Source: Chloroflexota bacterium (lineage in GTDB: Bacteria; Chloroflexota; Anaerolineae; Anaerolineales; VGOW01). From it: 53,899 nucleotides of DNA. The translations under genes and the position numbers were made by a program. A model generated the notes under the pieces. The model worked only from the letters and a program-made list of their open reading frames with translations. It made no database searches and was not told the DNA's origin. The stretch lies in the NCBI GenBank assembly GCA_016197225.1, contig JACPWC010000060.1, forward strand, positions 1 to 53,899, in the 5' to 3' direction. Shown here piece by piece: positions 33,265 to 40,893 of the stretch (its first letter is position 1; the number at the start of each line of letters is the position of its first letter).

Positions 33265-33513
33265 TCACTTTTTATCGCCCTCGTACTTGAACCCCACCTG
33301 CTCGCCAATCATCGTCAGCAGAGTCACCGTCGCCCCGCGTGGGCGGTAGATGCCCTTTTCCCATTCCGACACCGTCTGCTGGCGCACACCCAGCCGTTTG
33401 GCGAACATCTGCTGGGTCAGGCCCATATAAAAGCGCAGTGCTTTCACTTTTGCGGCGTCCCACTGAGGTTTAGGGTCCGCCGAGGTACGACGCTTCACAG
33501 CAGAAGTCGGCAT
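33265..33513 (-). CDS. Small XRE-family HTH regulator
   Basis: This 82-residue protein has a single Cro/C1-type helix-turn-helix (LTQQMFAKRLGVRQQTVSEWEKG) and a basic N terminus. It could regulate itself: TTGTATACAA, a perfect palindrome (33523-33532), overlaps a TATACA-like -10 box just upstream. It has the same orientation as the histidine kinase upstream but its own likely promoter. Confidence 0.75.
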   Translation of the reverse strand: MPTSAVKRRTSADPKPQWDAAKVKALRFYMGLTQQMFAKRLGVRQQTVSEWEKGIYRPRGATVTLLTMIGEQVGFKYEGDKK

Positions 33514-33522
33514 ACCCGATGA

Positions 33523-33532
33523 TTGTATACAA
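33523..33532. promoter_or_regulatory. Palindromic candidate operator/-10 for the HTH gene
   Basis: TTGTATACAA is a perfect 10-base palindrome lying 9 bases before the HTH start. It includes TATACA, a plausible -10 box in the minus direction. Autorepression is inferred from position only. Confidence 0.35.
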
Positions 33533-33555
33533 AGGTGAGAATCGGGGCAACTCGG

Positions 33556-35313
33556 TCAGCTCATCAACTTCTCCCGCGCTTCTTCTGTGAGCGGAACCAG
33601 AATTGTGATCTTGGCGCCTTTGCCTTCCGCCGAGTCAATGTGCAGTTGGCCGCTCACCAGTTCGGTGCGCTCGCGCATGTTCACCATGCCCAGGCTTCCA
33701 CGCTGGTCGTAATTCGCGCCCACTGCCCCAACGTTGAACCCCACTCCGTCGTCCTCAATCACCAGATAAAACATTTCCGGCGAGCGCAAGCCAATTCTCA
33801 CCCAGATGTGCTTGGCGGCGGCGTGCTTGCGGGCATTGCCCACCGCCTCTTCGGCAATATAGAACAGCACGCCCTGAGCGTGAATCTCCAGCTTCTCTCC
33901 CGCGCCCGGCTGGGCCTCAATAATCACATTCAAGTCATAGTTCTCGCGCATCTTGTCGGCCAGCGACTGCAACGCGGCGGCCAGGCCTTGCGACTCGAGC
34001 ACCAGCGGGCGCAGGGTGAAGAGCATGTGGCGGATTTCTTTGGTGGTGCGGCGGGCCAGCTCTTCCACTTTATAAAGTTCTTCGGCGGCAGACTGCGGTT
34101 CGCGCTCCAACAGGCGGCGGATGTAGTTGGCCCGCATGGCCAGCGCCGCCACCGACTGGGTGGGGCCGTCGTGCAGGTCGCGGGCCAGCTTCTTGCGCGC
34201 TTCTTCTTCAACTTCGACGATGCGCTCTTTCTCTTCCAGCAGTTTCTGGTAGAGCCGCCCGTTCTTCACGGCGATGATGGTGTGCTTGCAAATGGCTTCG
34301 AGCAGTTCGATGTGATCCAGGTCGAAGAAATCCGGGCGCGGATGGGCAAAGATCATCACCCCGTAGTTGTCCATGCCGGCCTGAAGAGGGGCCGCCATCA
34401 ACGTCCGACAACCGCGCAGGGCAATAAATCGCGAAAGTTCCGGATCGCGCGCTGGGTCGGACGAATAACCCGATTCGCCGCTGGCCAGCACTTCGGCGAC
34501 AAGGCCCGACTGAGCAGGAAGCGTCACTTTATGATCGGCCTGAGTGAAACGGCGGGCCGTGATCACTTTTAGCTCGTCGTCGTGGAACAACAGCGCCGCG
34601 CACACCATTTGCGAGGCGGCGGCCCCGGTGTCGGCCATGCTGGAAATGCTCAGATCAAGAGCGGCGTCCAGCACCCGTTCATAGTTCAACGTCTCACTCA
34701 CCAGCAAAGCCATCTTATAAATGGCGCGAGCCTGTTCGCGGATGTGCTTGAGCCGCCGCTCTTCAATATCGCGTTCGGCATGAGCGCGCTTTACGGCCAA
34801 AGTCCGCGTGCGCTCGCCCACCAGTCCGGCCACCAGCGCGCCGGTGAGTAAAAAGATGGCGTTAGGGATCAACGAGATCAGGGAACTTTGATAATCGGTG
34901 GTGTCGAAGGCAATGAGCAAAGCGGCATCGGCGGCGGCAATGACCAGCGCCACCAGGAGCGCCCACACCCAGCTAAACCGAAGCGAGGCGGTGACTACAA
35001 CAAAGGCCGCCGCCCAGTAAGAAGAGGTAAGGGTGCTGGGGCCGGGCGCGGCAAATAATCCTATCGCCAACATGGTGTCGGTAAACAACGTCAGGCCGGG
35101 CGCGGCTTTGGGCCAGGCGCGCGCCAGCAGGAAGACAGCCAGGGCGACGTTGTACAACACGCCGGCCGCCAGCACCGCCAGCCGGGGCAACTGGGTGGTC
35201 GGGTCGCCCTGAGCCAGAAAGTAGGTTTCCGCCGCTGTAGCAATCAGCAAAGGCCAACGCAGGCCGAACAACAGCCAGTCTATTTGAATAACACCGCGAG
35301 ACGCATGTTTCAT
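33556..35313 (-). CDS. Membrane sensor histidine kinase with GAF domain (HisKA_3, NarL-type)
   Basis: This 585-residue protein has about five membrane helices (1-180), a GAF domain (about 220-370), the HisKA_3 dimerisation helix with ARDLHDGPTQSVAAL (phosphorylated His) and a HATPase domain (IAEEAVGNARKHAAA; DDGVGFN; GMVNMRERT). Such kinases signal to NarL/FixJ response regulators, none of which is adjacent. The start at 35313 (MKHASRG) is preferred, because an earlier GTG at 35352 would translate through the terminator hairpin at 35325-35345. Confidence 0.85.
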   Translation of the reverse strand: MKHASRGVIQIDWLLFGLRWPLLIATAAETYFLAQGDPTTQLPRLAVLAAGVLYNVALAVFLLARAWPKAAPGLTLFTDTMLAIGLFAAPGPSTLTSSYWAAAFVVVTASLRFSWVWALLVALVIAAADAALLIAFDTTDYQSSLISLIPNAIFLLTGALVAGLVGERTRTLAVKRAHAERDIEERRLKHIREQARAIYKMALLVSETLNYERVLDAALDLSISSMADTGAAASQMVCAALLFHDDELKVITARRFTQADHKVTLPAQSGLVAEVLASGESGYSSDPARDPELSRFIALRGCRTLMAAPLQAGMDNYGVMIFAHPRPDFFDLDHIELLEAICKHTIIAVKNGRLYQKLLEEKERIVEVEEEARKKLARDLHDGPTQSVAALAMRANYIRRLLEREPQSAAEELYKVEELARRTTKEIRHMLFTLRPLVLESQGLAAALQSLADKMRENYDLNVIIEAQPGAGEKLEIHAQGVLFYIAEEAVGNARKHAAAKHIWVRIGLRSPEMFYLVIEDDGVGFNVGAVGANYDQRGSLGMVNMRERTELVSGQLHIDSAEGKGAKITILVPLTEEAREKLMS

Positions 35314-35318
35314 AAGCA

Positions 35319-35345
35319 ATAAAAGGCCAATCACAAAGATTGGCC
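35319..35345 (-). terminator. Rho-independent terminator between the two kinases
   Basis: In the minus direction GGCCAATC and GATTGGCC form a perfect stem around TTTGT, followed by TTTTATT. It lies about 80 bases after the upstream kinase gene and only 11 bases before the ATG of the next one. Confidence 0.75.
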
Positions 35346-35427
35346 CCCACACTATATCATGAACTTCAGCCCGGTAAAGATTGGAAACGAATGAGTCACC
35401 CGGTTTTCACCGAACGGCATCTTTCGG

Positions 35428-36657
35428 CTAGGCGGCTGGTGGAGGCGGGTTGACGGGCAATTGCAAAAAGAAGGTGCTACCGGGAAAATTCGTCTCGTCG
35501 TGGCCGGGGCTTTCCACCCAAACCTTGCCGCCGTGCGCACGGGCCACGCCGCGAACGATAGCCAGGCCCACACCCGGGCCGCCGCCTTTGAATGCCGTCT
35601 TGCTCGACGAATGCAGGGCCACCGAACCGACTTGATAGAATTTTTCAAACACCAGTTCCTGATGTTCTGCGGCCAGGCCGACGCCGGAATCCTGAATGGC
35701 AATTTCGACTCCGGGAACGCCGCCGTCGAGGAGGATGGGCCGGGTTCTAATTTGAATCTGCCCGTCGTCCGGCGTGTATTTAATGGCGTTGATGATCAGA
35801 TGATGCAAGGCCTTTTGAATCAACGTCGGGTCGGCATTGATGTTGGGCGTGTCGGGCGAATGTTCGACGGTGATCGCCACCCGCCGATCGACGGCCTGCT
35901 TGTTCAAGTCGTGCGCCACATCGTTGACCACGCTCTTAAGCGGCACTGGCACCGGCAGGATGCGCAGGTTGTCGCTGTCGAGGCGGGTCACGTCGAGCAT
36001 GGCGTTGACTACCTGGTGCATCCGGTCGGTGCCTTTTTCAATCCCTTCCAGCACTTCGGCCAGCGAAGCGTTACCTTTAACCCCGGCGGCCATCTTCATG
36101 ATGTTGATGTAGCCTTTCATAACCGTGATCGGCGTGCGCAGTTCGTGGGCGGCCACCTGGATGAATTCCAGCTTGTTGCGGTCGAGCTGGCGGAGCATCT
36201 TGTTGGTGCGTTGCAGGTCTTGAATATCGCGCTGGTCGTTGGAGCGCAAACGGTCGAGGGTGCTGCGAATGAGGCTGAGGGCCATGCGCGGGCTTCGCTG
36301 AAGCATGGCTTCAAAGTCCGACTTGCCCACCTCCAGCACGGTGCAGTCGGTGGTGGCGCGGACGGTGGCGGCGCGGGGCGCGTTCTGGATCAGGGCCATT
36401 TCACCCACGTAGCCGCCGGGGCCGATGGTGCGAATTTCGCGCTCACCCTCGTTTTCGCTGATCTTTTTGGTGATGCGCACCTGGCCTTTGGCGATAATAT
36501 AGAAGATTTCTTCGTAAGCGCCTTCGAGGCACAGGACGTGATTGGGTGGGTACTGGCACAGCCGGGTCATGGCGGCCAGTTCACGCAAGTCGCCATCCGA
36601 CAGGCCGTCAAAAGCCTGGCTAAGTAATGAAAGTTTGTCCACCGCCGTCTCAGTCAT
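35428..36657 (-). CDS. Histidine kinase with N-terminal cyclic-nucleotide-binding domain
   Basis: This 409-residue soluble kinase begins with a CRP-like cNMP-binding domain (about 25-140, GGYVGEMALIQNAPRAATVRA). It continues with a HisKA helix containing FIQVAAHELRTPIT and a HATPase domain (ALHHLIINAIKYTP; DSGVGLA; GGPGVGLAIVRGV). There is no receiver or membrane helix, so it would sense a small ligand in the cytoplasm. Whether the cNMP domain binds a nucleotide is not certain: the phosphate cassette is only partly like CRP. A promoter TTGCTT-N17-TATACT lies upstream (36705-36733). The start at 36657 (MTETAVDK) is used. Confidence 0.82.
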   Translation of the reverse strand: MTETAVDKLSLLSQAFDGLSDGDLRELAAMTRLCQYPPNHVLCLEGAYEEIFYIIAKGQVRITKKISENEGEREIRTIGPGGYVGEMALIQNAPRAATVRATTDCTVLEVGKSDFEAMLQRSPRMALSLIRSTLDRLRSNDQRDIQDLQRTNKMLRQLDRNKLEFIQVAAHELRTPITVMKGYINIMKMAAGVKGNASLAEVLEGIEKGTDRMHQVVNAMLDVTRLDSDNLRILPVPVPLKSVVNDVAHDLNKQAVDRRVAITVEHSPDTPNINADPTLIQKALHHLIINAIKYTPDDGQIQIRTRPILLDGGVPGVEIAIQDSGVGLAAEHQELVFEKFYQVGSVALHSSSKTAFKGGGPGVGLAIVRGVARAHGGKVWVESPGHDETNFPGSTFFLQLPVNPPPPAA

Positions 36658-36704
36658 CAGGGTCACGGGTGAATTAACCAATCAGGCATCCACTCTCTGC
36701 TCAC

Positions 36705-36733
36705 AGTATAACCGCGAGTGTCCCGGCAAGCAA
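36705..36733 (-). promoter_or_regulatory. Promoter of the cNMP-kinase gene
   Basis: TTGCTT (36728-36733) and TATACT (36705-36710) are 17 bases apart on the minus strand, about 48 bases before the start codon. Confidence 0.5.
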
Positions 36734-36890
36734 TTGGCGAAAATTTCATTTTCGTGGCAAATGGCCGGCTTTTTGAGCTGGGACAAGAACGAGGGAAAAT
36801 GTTGTAAAATTCCAGCCGGACGCGCAGGGCCAACCCGGGCAAGCATGGGCGCTCTGCGTTTGTCAATTTTAGAACTCGAGGGCATCTTTA

Positions 36891-37514
36891 ATGAGCAGAC
36901 CAACCCAACGAAAGCCAACCCAGACGGCGAGCTTCAGCAACCAGCAACGCTCGGCCCAAATTCGCCTCATCGCCATCGTCGCCGTGGCTGTGTTGATAGT
37001 GAGCGCCGGAATTTGGTACATTGTTGACCAAACGATCAAGGGCGAGCAGGACAAGATCCGGCCCGACGTCAACCCGGCAGAACAGATCATCCCCAGTGAA
37101 AGCGCCGGCCACGTGGACGTTGACACACCTCTCATTTTCAAACATTACCCGCCTTCGTCCGGCACGCATTACGGCACGACGATGCCGAATCTCGGCTTCT
37201 ACGATCAGCCCTGGCCTGAAGGCTATTGGGTTCACAACCTGGAGCATGGCGACGTTGTTGTGCTCTACAATTGCGGTGATGATTGCGCCAATTTGAAGGC
37301 CCAACTCAAAGCGTTGGTGGATAAAGCGCCGCAACGCCGTTGCCCGACGCCGAAGCTTATCGTCCTGCCCTACTCGCAAGGCATGACGACGCCCATTTCG
37401 GTCATTGCCTGGGGCAGGCAACTCGACGTGGCTGAGTATGACGAGAAGGCCATTTTGGATTTCTACAAACGCTACGAAGATCGCGGCCCGGAGACCGTCG
37501 CCTGTTCACAGTGA
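36891..37514 (+). CDS. DUF3105 protein, membrane-anchored
   Basis: This 207-residue protein has one N-terminal membrane helix (IRLIAIVAVAVLIVSAGIWY) and an external DUF3105 domain with PPSSGTHYGTTMP, YWVHNLEHGDVVVLYNC and CPTPKLIVLPY. The two conserved His residues (GTHYG, HNLEHG) could hold a metal. The family function is not known. It directly precedes a dihydrouridine synthase gene with 1 base between stop and start. Confidence 0.82.
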   Translation: MSRPTQRKPTQTASFSNQQRSAQIRLIAIVAVAVLIVSAGIWYIVDQTIKGEQDKIRPDVNPAEQIIPSESAGHVDVDTPLIFKHYPPSSGTHYGTTMPNLGFYDQPWPEGYWVHNLEHGDVVVLYNCGDDCANLKAQLKALVDKAPQRRCPTPKLIVLPYSQGMTTPISVIAWGRQLDVAEYDEKAILDFYKRYEDRGPETVACSQ

Positions 37515-37515
37515 T

Positions 37516-38529
37516 ATGACCACCACAGCGTTTTTCGTCCGCGATGTCCCGGTCTACGGAGTAACCGTCCTCTCGCCGATGGACGGTTACTCCGACCTGC
37601 CCTTTCGCCTCATCTGCCGCGAACTCGGCTCGGCCATGAGCTACACCGAGTTCGTGTCGGTGGACGAACTGCTGACCAACGTCAAGCGCACCGCCCGCAA
37701 GCTCAAGTTCGACTCGAGCGAGCGCCCGATGACGTTCCAGATTTACGGCCACGACGAAGACCGGCTGGTGGAAGTGGCGGGGCGCATCGAGAGCCTCGGC
37801 CCGGACATCATTGACTTGAACATGGGTTGTTGGGTGAACAGCATCTCCGGGCGCGGTGCGGGCGCAGGGCTTCTGCGCGAACCGGCCAAGATTGGCCGCA
37901 TCTTCACCCGCCTGACTCAAACCCTCAAGGTTCCCGTCACCGGCAAAATCCGCCTCGGCTGGGACGACGCCTCGCGCAACTATCTCGAAGTGGCAAAGGT
38001 TCTCGAAGACAGCGGCGCATCACTCATCGCCGTGCATGGCCGCACCAAAACTCAGGGCTACAAAGGCTCTGCCGACTGGGACGCTATCGCCGAAGTGAAA
38101 GCGGCGGCGAAAGTGCCGGTGATCGGCAGTGGCGACGTGAAGACTGTGGCCGACATCGAGCGCATGAGACTCTACACGAGTGTGGACGCAGTGATGATCG
38201 GTCGGGCCGCCATCGGCAACCCCTGGCTATTTGCCGGCAAAGACCGGTCGCAGGTGACTCCGTCAGAAGTCGTCAAGCTAATGCGGCGGCATCTGGCGCT
38301 CAACATTGACTTCTACGGCGAAGCGGGCGGCCTCATCCTCTTCCGCAAGCACGCCGCCCGCTACATTCCCGACTCTGCCGCCGACCGCGCCCTGCGCCTG
38401 TCCATGCTGACCACCACCCGCCGCGCCGAACTCGAAGACATCATCAACCGCTACGAGGCCGGAGAACTTTTCACCGCCGAGAGCGCAGAAAAAGAAGAAG
38501 CATTCGCTTCCGAGTGCGCCCTCGTTTGA
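37516..38529 (+). CDS. dus: tRNA-dihydrouridine synthase, copy 1
   Basis: This 337-residue flavin enzyme reduces uridines of tRNA to dihydrouridine. It has the N-terminal LSPMDGYSDLPFRLICRELG, YTEFV, and the catalytic Cys in LNMGCWVNSISGRGAGAGLL (typical NxGCP has Pro replaced by Trp). FMN-binding segments are VHGRTK and VIGSGDV, followed by VMIGRAAIGNPW. The C terminus carries about 25 extra residues. A second copy follows immediately, and a 116-base stretch is identical between them. Confidence 0.87.
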   Translation: MTTTAFFVRDVPVYGVTVLSPMDGYSDLPFRLICRELGSAMSYTEFVSVDELLTNVKRTARKLKFDSSERPMTFQIYGHDEDRLVEVAGRIESLGPDIIDLNMGCWVNSISGRGAGAGLLREPAKIGRIFTRLTQTLKVPVTGKIRLGWDDASRNYLEVAKVLEDSGASLIAVHGRTKTQGYKGSADWDAIAEVKAAAKVPVIGSGDVKTVADIERMRLYTSVDAVMIGRAAIGNPWLFAGKDRSQVTPSEVVKLMRRHLALNIDFYGEAGGLILFRKHAARYIPDSAADRALRLSMLTTTRRAELEDIINRYEAGELFTAESAEKEEAFASECALV

Positions 38530-38601
38530 GATTTGAAGTTCATTCTTGTCATTTGACGTTTGTCGTTTCACTTTTGACGTTTGTCGTTTGCCGTTTCACT
38601 C
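38527..38601. repeat. Short direct repeats between the two dus genes
   Basis: The units TTTGACGTTTGTCGTTTCAC and GACGTTTGTCGTTTGCCGTTTCAC repeat in tandem with small changes. The block fills the gap between the copies and could be a repeat remnant or slippage product. Confidence 0.6.
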
Positions 38602-39561
38602 ATGCCTCCGACCTTCTTCATCCGCAACATTCCCGTTTACGGCGACGCCATCCTTGCCCCTATGTCGGGCTACTCGGATTTGCCGTTCCGTTCGATCTGC
38701 CGCGAACTTGGCTCAGCCATGAGCTACACCGAGTTCGTGCCCGCGCCCGGACTCCTGGCCGGGGCCGAGGCCGTATTCCGCCGCCTCATCTTCACACCCG
38801 CCGAGCGCCCCATCACCTTCCAAATCTTTGGCGCGAACGAAGACGACCTGGCCGAAGCCGCCAGGCGGATTGAACAGTTGGAGCCAGACATCATTGACGT
38901 GAACATGGGTTGTTGGGCCGACACGGTCGCCGGGCACGGCGCAGGAGCGGGCCTGCTCTGCGAGCCGGCCAGGATTGGCCGCATCTTTGCAAAACTAACT
39001 CGGTCAGTCAGCGTTCCCGTCACCGGCAAAATCCGCCTCGGCTGGGACGACGCCTCGCGCAACTATCTCGAAGTGGCAAAGGTTCTCGAAGACAGCGGCG
39101 CATCACTCATCGCCGTGCATGGCCGCACGAAAGCTCAAGCCTACAAAGGCAACGCCGACTGGGACGCCATTGCCGAAGTGAAAGCGGCGGCGAAAGTGCC
39201 GGTGATCGGCAGTGGCGACGTGAAATGCCCTGCCGACATCGAGCGCATGAAACGGCACACCGGCGTGGACGCAGTGATGATCGGTCGGGCCGCCATCGGC
39301 AACCCGTGGGTCTTCGCCCGCCGCGAGCGCCGCGACGTGCCGTTCGGCGAAGTGGCGGCCATGATCCGCAAGCACCTCGCCCTCTCGCTCGAATTCTACG
39401 GCCCGCAGGAAGGCTTTATGCTCTTCCGCCGCCACGCCCACAAATACATCTTCGCCATTCCCATGGCCGATTCTCTGCGCAACTTTCTGTCCAACGCCAA
39501 GACGCCGGAGAGCGTGCTGGAGGCGATTAAGATGTATGAAACCAGTCTGATAGTAGCATAG
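38602..39561 (+). CDS. dus: tRNA-dihydrouridine synthase, copy 2
   Basis: This 319-residue paralogue of the preceding gene has LAPMSGYSDLPFRSICRELG, YTEFVP and the same NMGCWADTVAGHGAGAGLLCEP catalytic segment. Residues flanking the FMN site are identical to copy 1 over 116 bases of DNA, while outer parts differ clearly. The two proteins may modify different tRNA positions. The start at 38602 is the first codon after the direct repeats. Confidence 0.87.
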   Translation: MPPTFFIRNIPVYGDAILAPMSGYSDLPFRSICRELGSAMSYTEFVPAPGLLAGAEAVFRRLIFTPAERPITFQIFGANEDDLAEAARRIEQLEPDIIDVNMGCWADTVAGHGAGAGLLCEPARIGRIFAKLTRSVSVPVTGKIRLGWDDASRNYLEVAKVLEDSGASLIAVHGRTKAQAYKGNADWDAIAEVKAAAKVPVIGSGDVKCPADIERMKRHTGVDAVMIGRAAIGNPWVFARRERRDVPFGEVAAMIRKHLALSLEFYGPQEGFMLFRRHAHKYIFAIPMADSLRNFLSNAKTPESVLEAIKMYETSLIVA

Positions 39562-39656
39562 ACCTTATCGGAAATAAGATCACAGCCCGCGTCCTCGCGG
39601 GCGGCCAACCGCGAGGACGCGGTTGGGAAGCGTCATAATGTTATTCCCGATAAGGT
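39562..39656. mobile_element. 95-bp element with ACCTTATCGG ends and a GC-rich hairpin
   Basis: The left end ACCTTATCGGAAATAA and the reversed right end ACCTTATCGGGAATAA differ at one base. The centre holds CGCGTCCTCGCGG / CCGCGAGGACGCG. No target duplication is clear. It could be a miniature element, or a terminator-like structure after the dus genes. Confidence 0.6.
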
Positions 39657-39679
39657 TTAATGCGTAAAACGTAATTGCC

Positions 39680-40846
39680 TTGAACAATTCGTCTCGTTTC
39701 TCCCTCTTCGCCGTCACTCCACCCGGCCTCGAAGACCTCACCCGCGCCGAACTGTTCGCCCTCGGCGTCAACCACCCGCGCGCCGTGCCGGGCGGCGTGG
39801 AGTTTGAAGGCTTCCTCAGCCATCTCTACAAAATCAATTTGTGGTCGCGCACGACTAGCCGGGTGCTGGTGCGGCTCGGCGAATTTCAAGCCGTTGCCTT
39901 CGACGAACTGCGCCGCAAAGCCGCCGGCCTGCCGTGGGAGAATTTTCTCCTCCCCGGCCAGCCCGTCAGCGTCCGCGCCACTTGCCACAAATCCAAACTC
40001 TATCACTCCGATGCCGTCGCCGAGCGAGTCGCGCTGGCGATTGAGGATCGTTTCGGTCAAAAAGATTCACCGCAAAGACGCCAAGAGCGCAAAGAAGAGA
40101 AAGAAAACTTGGCGTCCTTCGCGCCTTCGCGGTTAAATTCAGAAGTGATCGTCAGGATTGATCACGATCACTGCATCGTCAGCCTCAACAGTTCCGGCGC
40201 GCACCTGCACCAGCGCGGCTACCGCCTGCAAACGGCCAAAGCACCCCTGCGCGAAACGCTGGCCGCCGCGCTCCTGCTTCACGCCAACTACAACCCGGCC
40301 CAACCCTTGCTCGATCCCTTTTGCGGCTCCGGCACATTCGCCATCGAAGCGGCGCTCATGGCCCGCAACGTCGCCCCCGGCCTCAACCGCCGCTTTGCCT
40401 TCATTGATTGGCTGAACTTCGACACCCAGGAATGGGGCGAACAGTTGAGAAACGCGCGCGCGGCGATCAACGACTCAGCGCCAATCATCATCGCCTCAGA
40501 TCGAGACGAAGGCGCGATTGCCGCCGCCCAAGCCAACGCGAAAAGAGCCGGTGCCGCCGACTCTATTCAGTTCAGCGTCCGCCCTATCTCGGCCATCGAA
40601 CCGCCGCCCGCCCCCGGCCTGCTGATCAGCAACCTGCCCTACGGCGAACGAGTCGGAAGCGATGTGAGAAGTTTGTACGCGCAGTTTGGGAAGGTGATAA
40701 AAGAAAAATGCCCGGGCTGGCGAGTCGGCGTTCTGGCTGGAAGCACGGCGCTGGCAAAACAAACGCGGCTCGCTTTTGGCGAGCCGCTGATGATTGAAAA
40801 CGGCGGTCTGCGCGTGCCGTTCGTCCTTAGCTCCCCTCTCCCGTGA
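39680..40846 (+). CDS. THUMP-domain class I rRNA/tRNA methyltransferase
   Basis: This 388-residue protein has a THUMP domain (about 1-165) and a Rossmann methyltransferase domain: QPLLDPFCGSGTFAIEAAL for SAM binding and LLISNLPYGERVG, the NPPY-type motif of N2-guanine methyltransferases such as RlmL or Trm14. The start is TTG at 39680, close behind the element upstream. A 72-bp palindromic insertion lies in frame inside the THUMP region. The last codons (SSPLP and stop) are supplied by another palindromic repeat. It may modify rRNA or tRNA; the base cannot be told. Confidence 0.82.
   Translation: MNNSSRFSLFAVTPPGLEDLTRAELFALGVNHPRAVPGGVEFEGFLSHLYKINLWSRTTSRVLVRLGEFQAVAFDELRRKAAGLPWENFLLPGQPVSVRATCHKSKLYHSDAVAERVALAIEDRFGQKDSPQRRQERKEEKENLASFAPSRLNSEVIVRIDHDHCIVSLNSSGAHLHQRGYRLQTAKAPLRETLAAALLLHANYNPAQPLLDPFCGSGTFAIEAALMARNVAPGLNRRFAFIDWLNFDTQEWGEQLRNARAAINDSAPIIIASDRDEGAIAAAQANAKRAGAADSIQFSVRPISAIEPPPAPGLLISNLPYGERVGSDVRSLYAQFGKVIKEKCPGWRVGVLAGSTALAKQTRLAFGEPLMIENGGLRVPFVLSSPLP
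40065..40140. repeat. In-frame palindromic insertion in the methyltransferase gene
   Basis: ATTC (40065-40068) recurs at 40137-40140 and encloses arms ACCGCAAAGACGCCAAGAGC and GCGCCTTCGCGGTTAA. The spacing of the two ATTC copies is 72 bases, or 24 codons with no stop. The encoded stretch is charged, rich in Lys, Arg and Glu. It resembles the elements at 8401 and 9255. Confidence 0.75.
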
Positions 40847-40891
40847 TGCGTTTGCGAAGCACATCATGGGGGAGGGGCCGGGGGTGGGGGC
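40831..40891. repeat. C/G-rich palindrome over the end of the methyltransferase gene
   Basis: CTCCCCTCTCCCGTGATG faces CATCATGGGGGAGGGG, with a smaller hairpin around TTTGCGAAGC. It supplies the last codons and the stop of the methyltransferase gene and ends before the stop of the convergent transporter gene. It could work as a bidirectional transcript end. Confidence 0.65.
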
Positions 40892-40893
40892 GG

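Noticed and set aside
35314-35352. GTG start of the GAF kinase at 35352
   Set aside because: It would translate through the rho-independent terminator hairpin.
35461-36627. Long open frame on the plus strand opposite the cNMP-kinase gene
   Set aside because: It is an antisense shadow of a clear histidine kinase and has no family-like motif.
38527-38601. Tandem GTTTGTCGTTT repeats as a CRISPR or promoter
   Set aside because: Units differ in length and no regular spacers are seen; more like repeat remnants.
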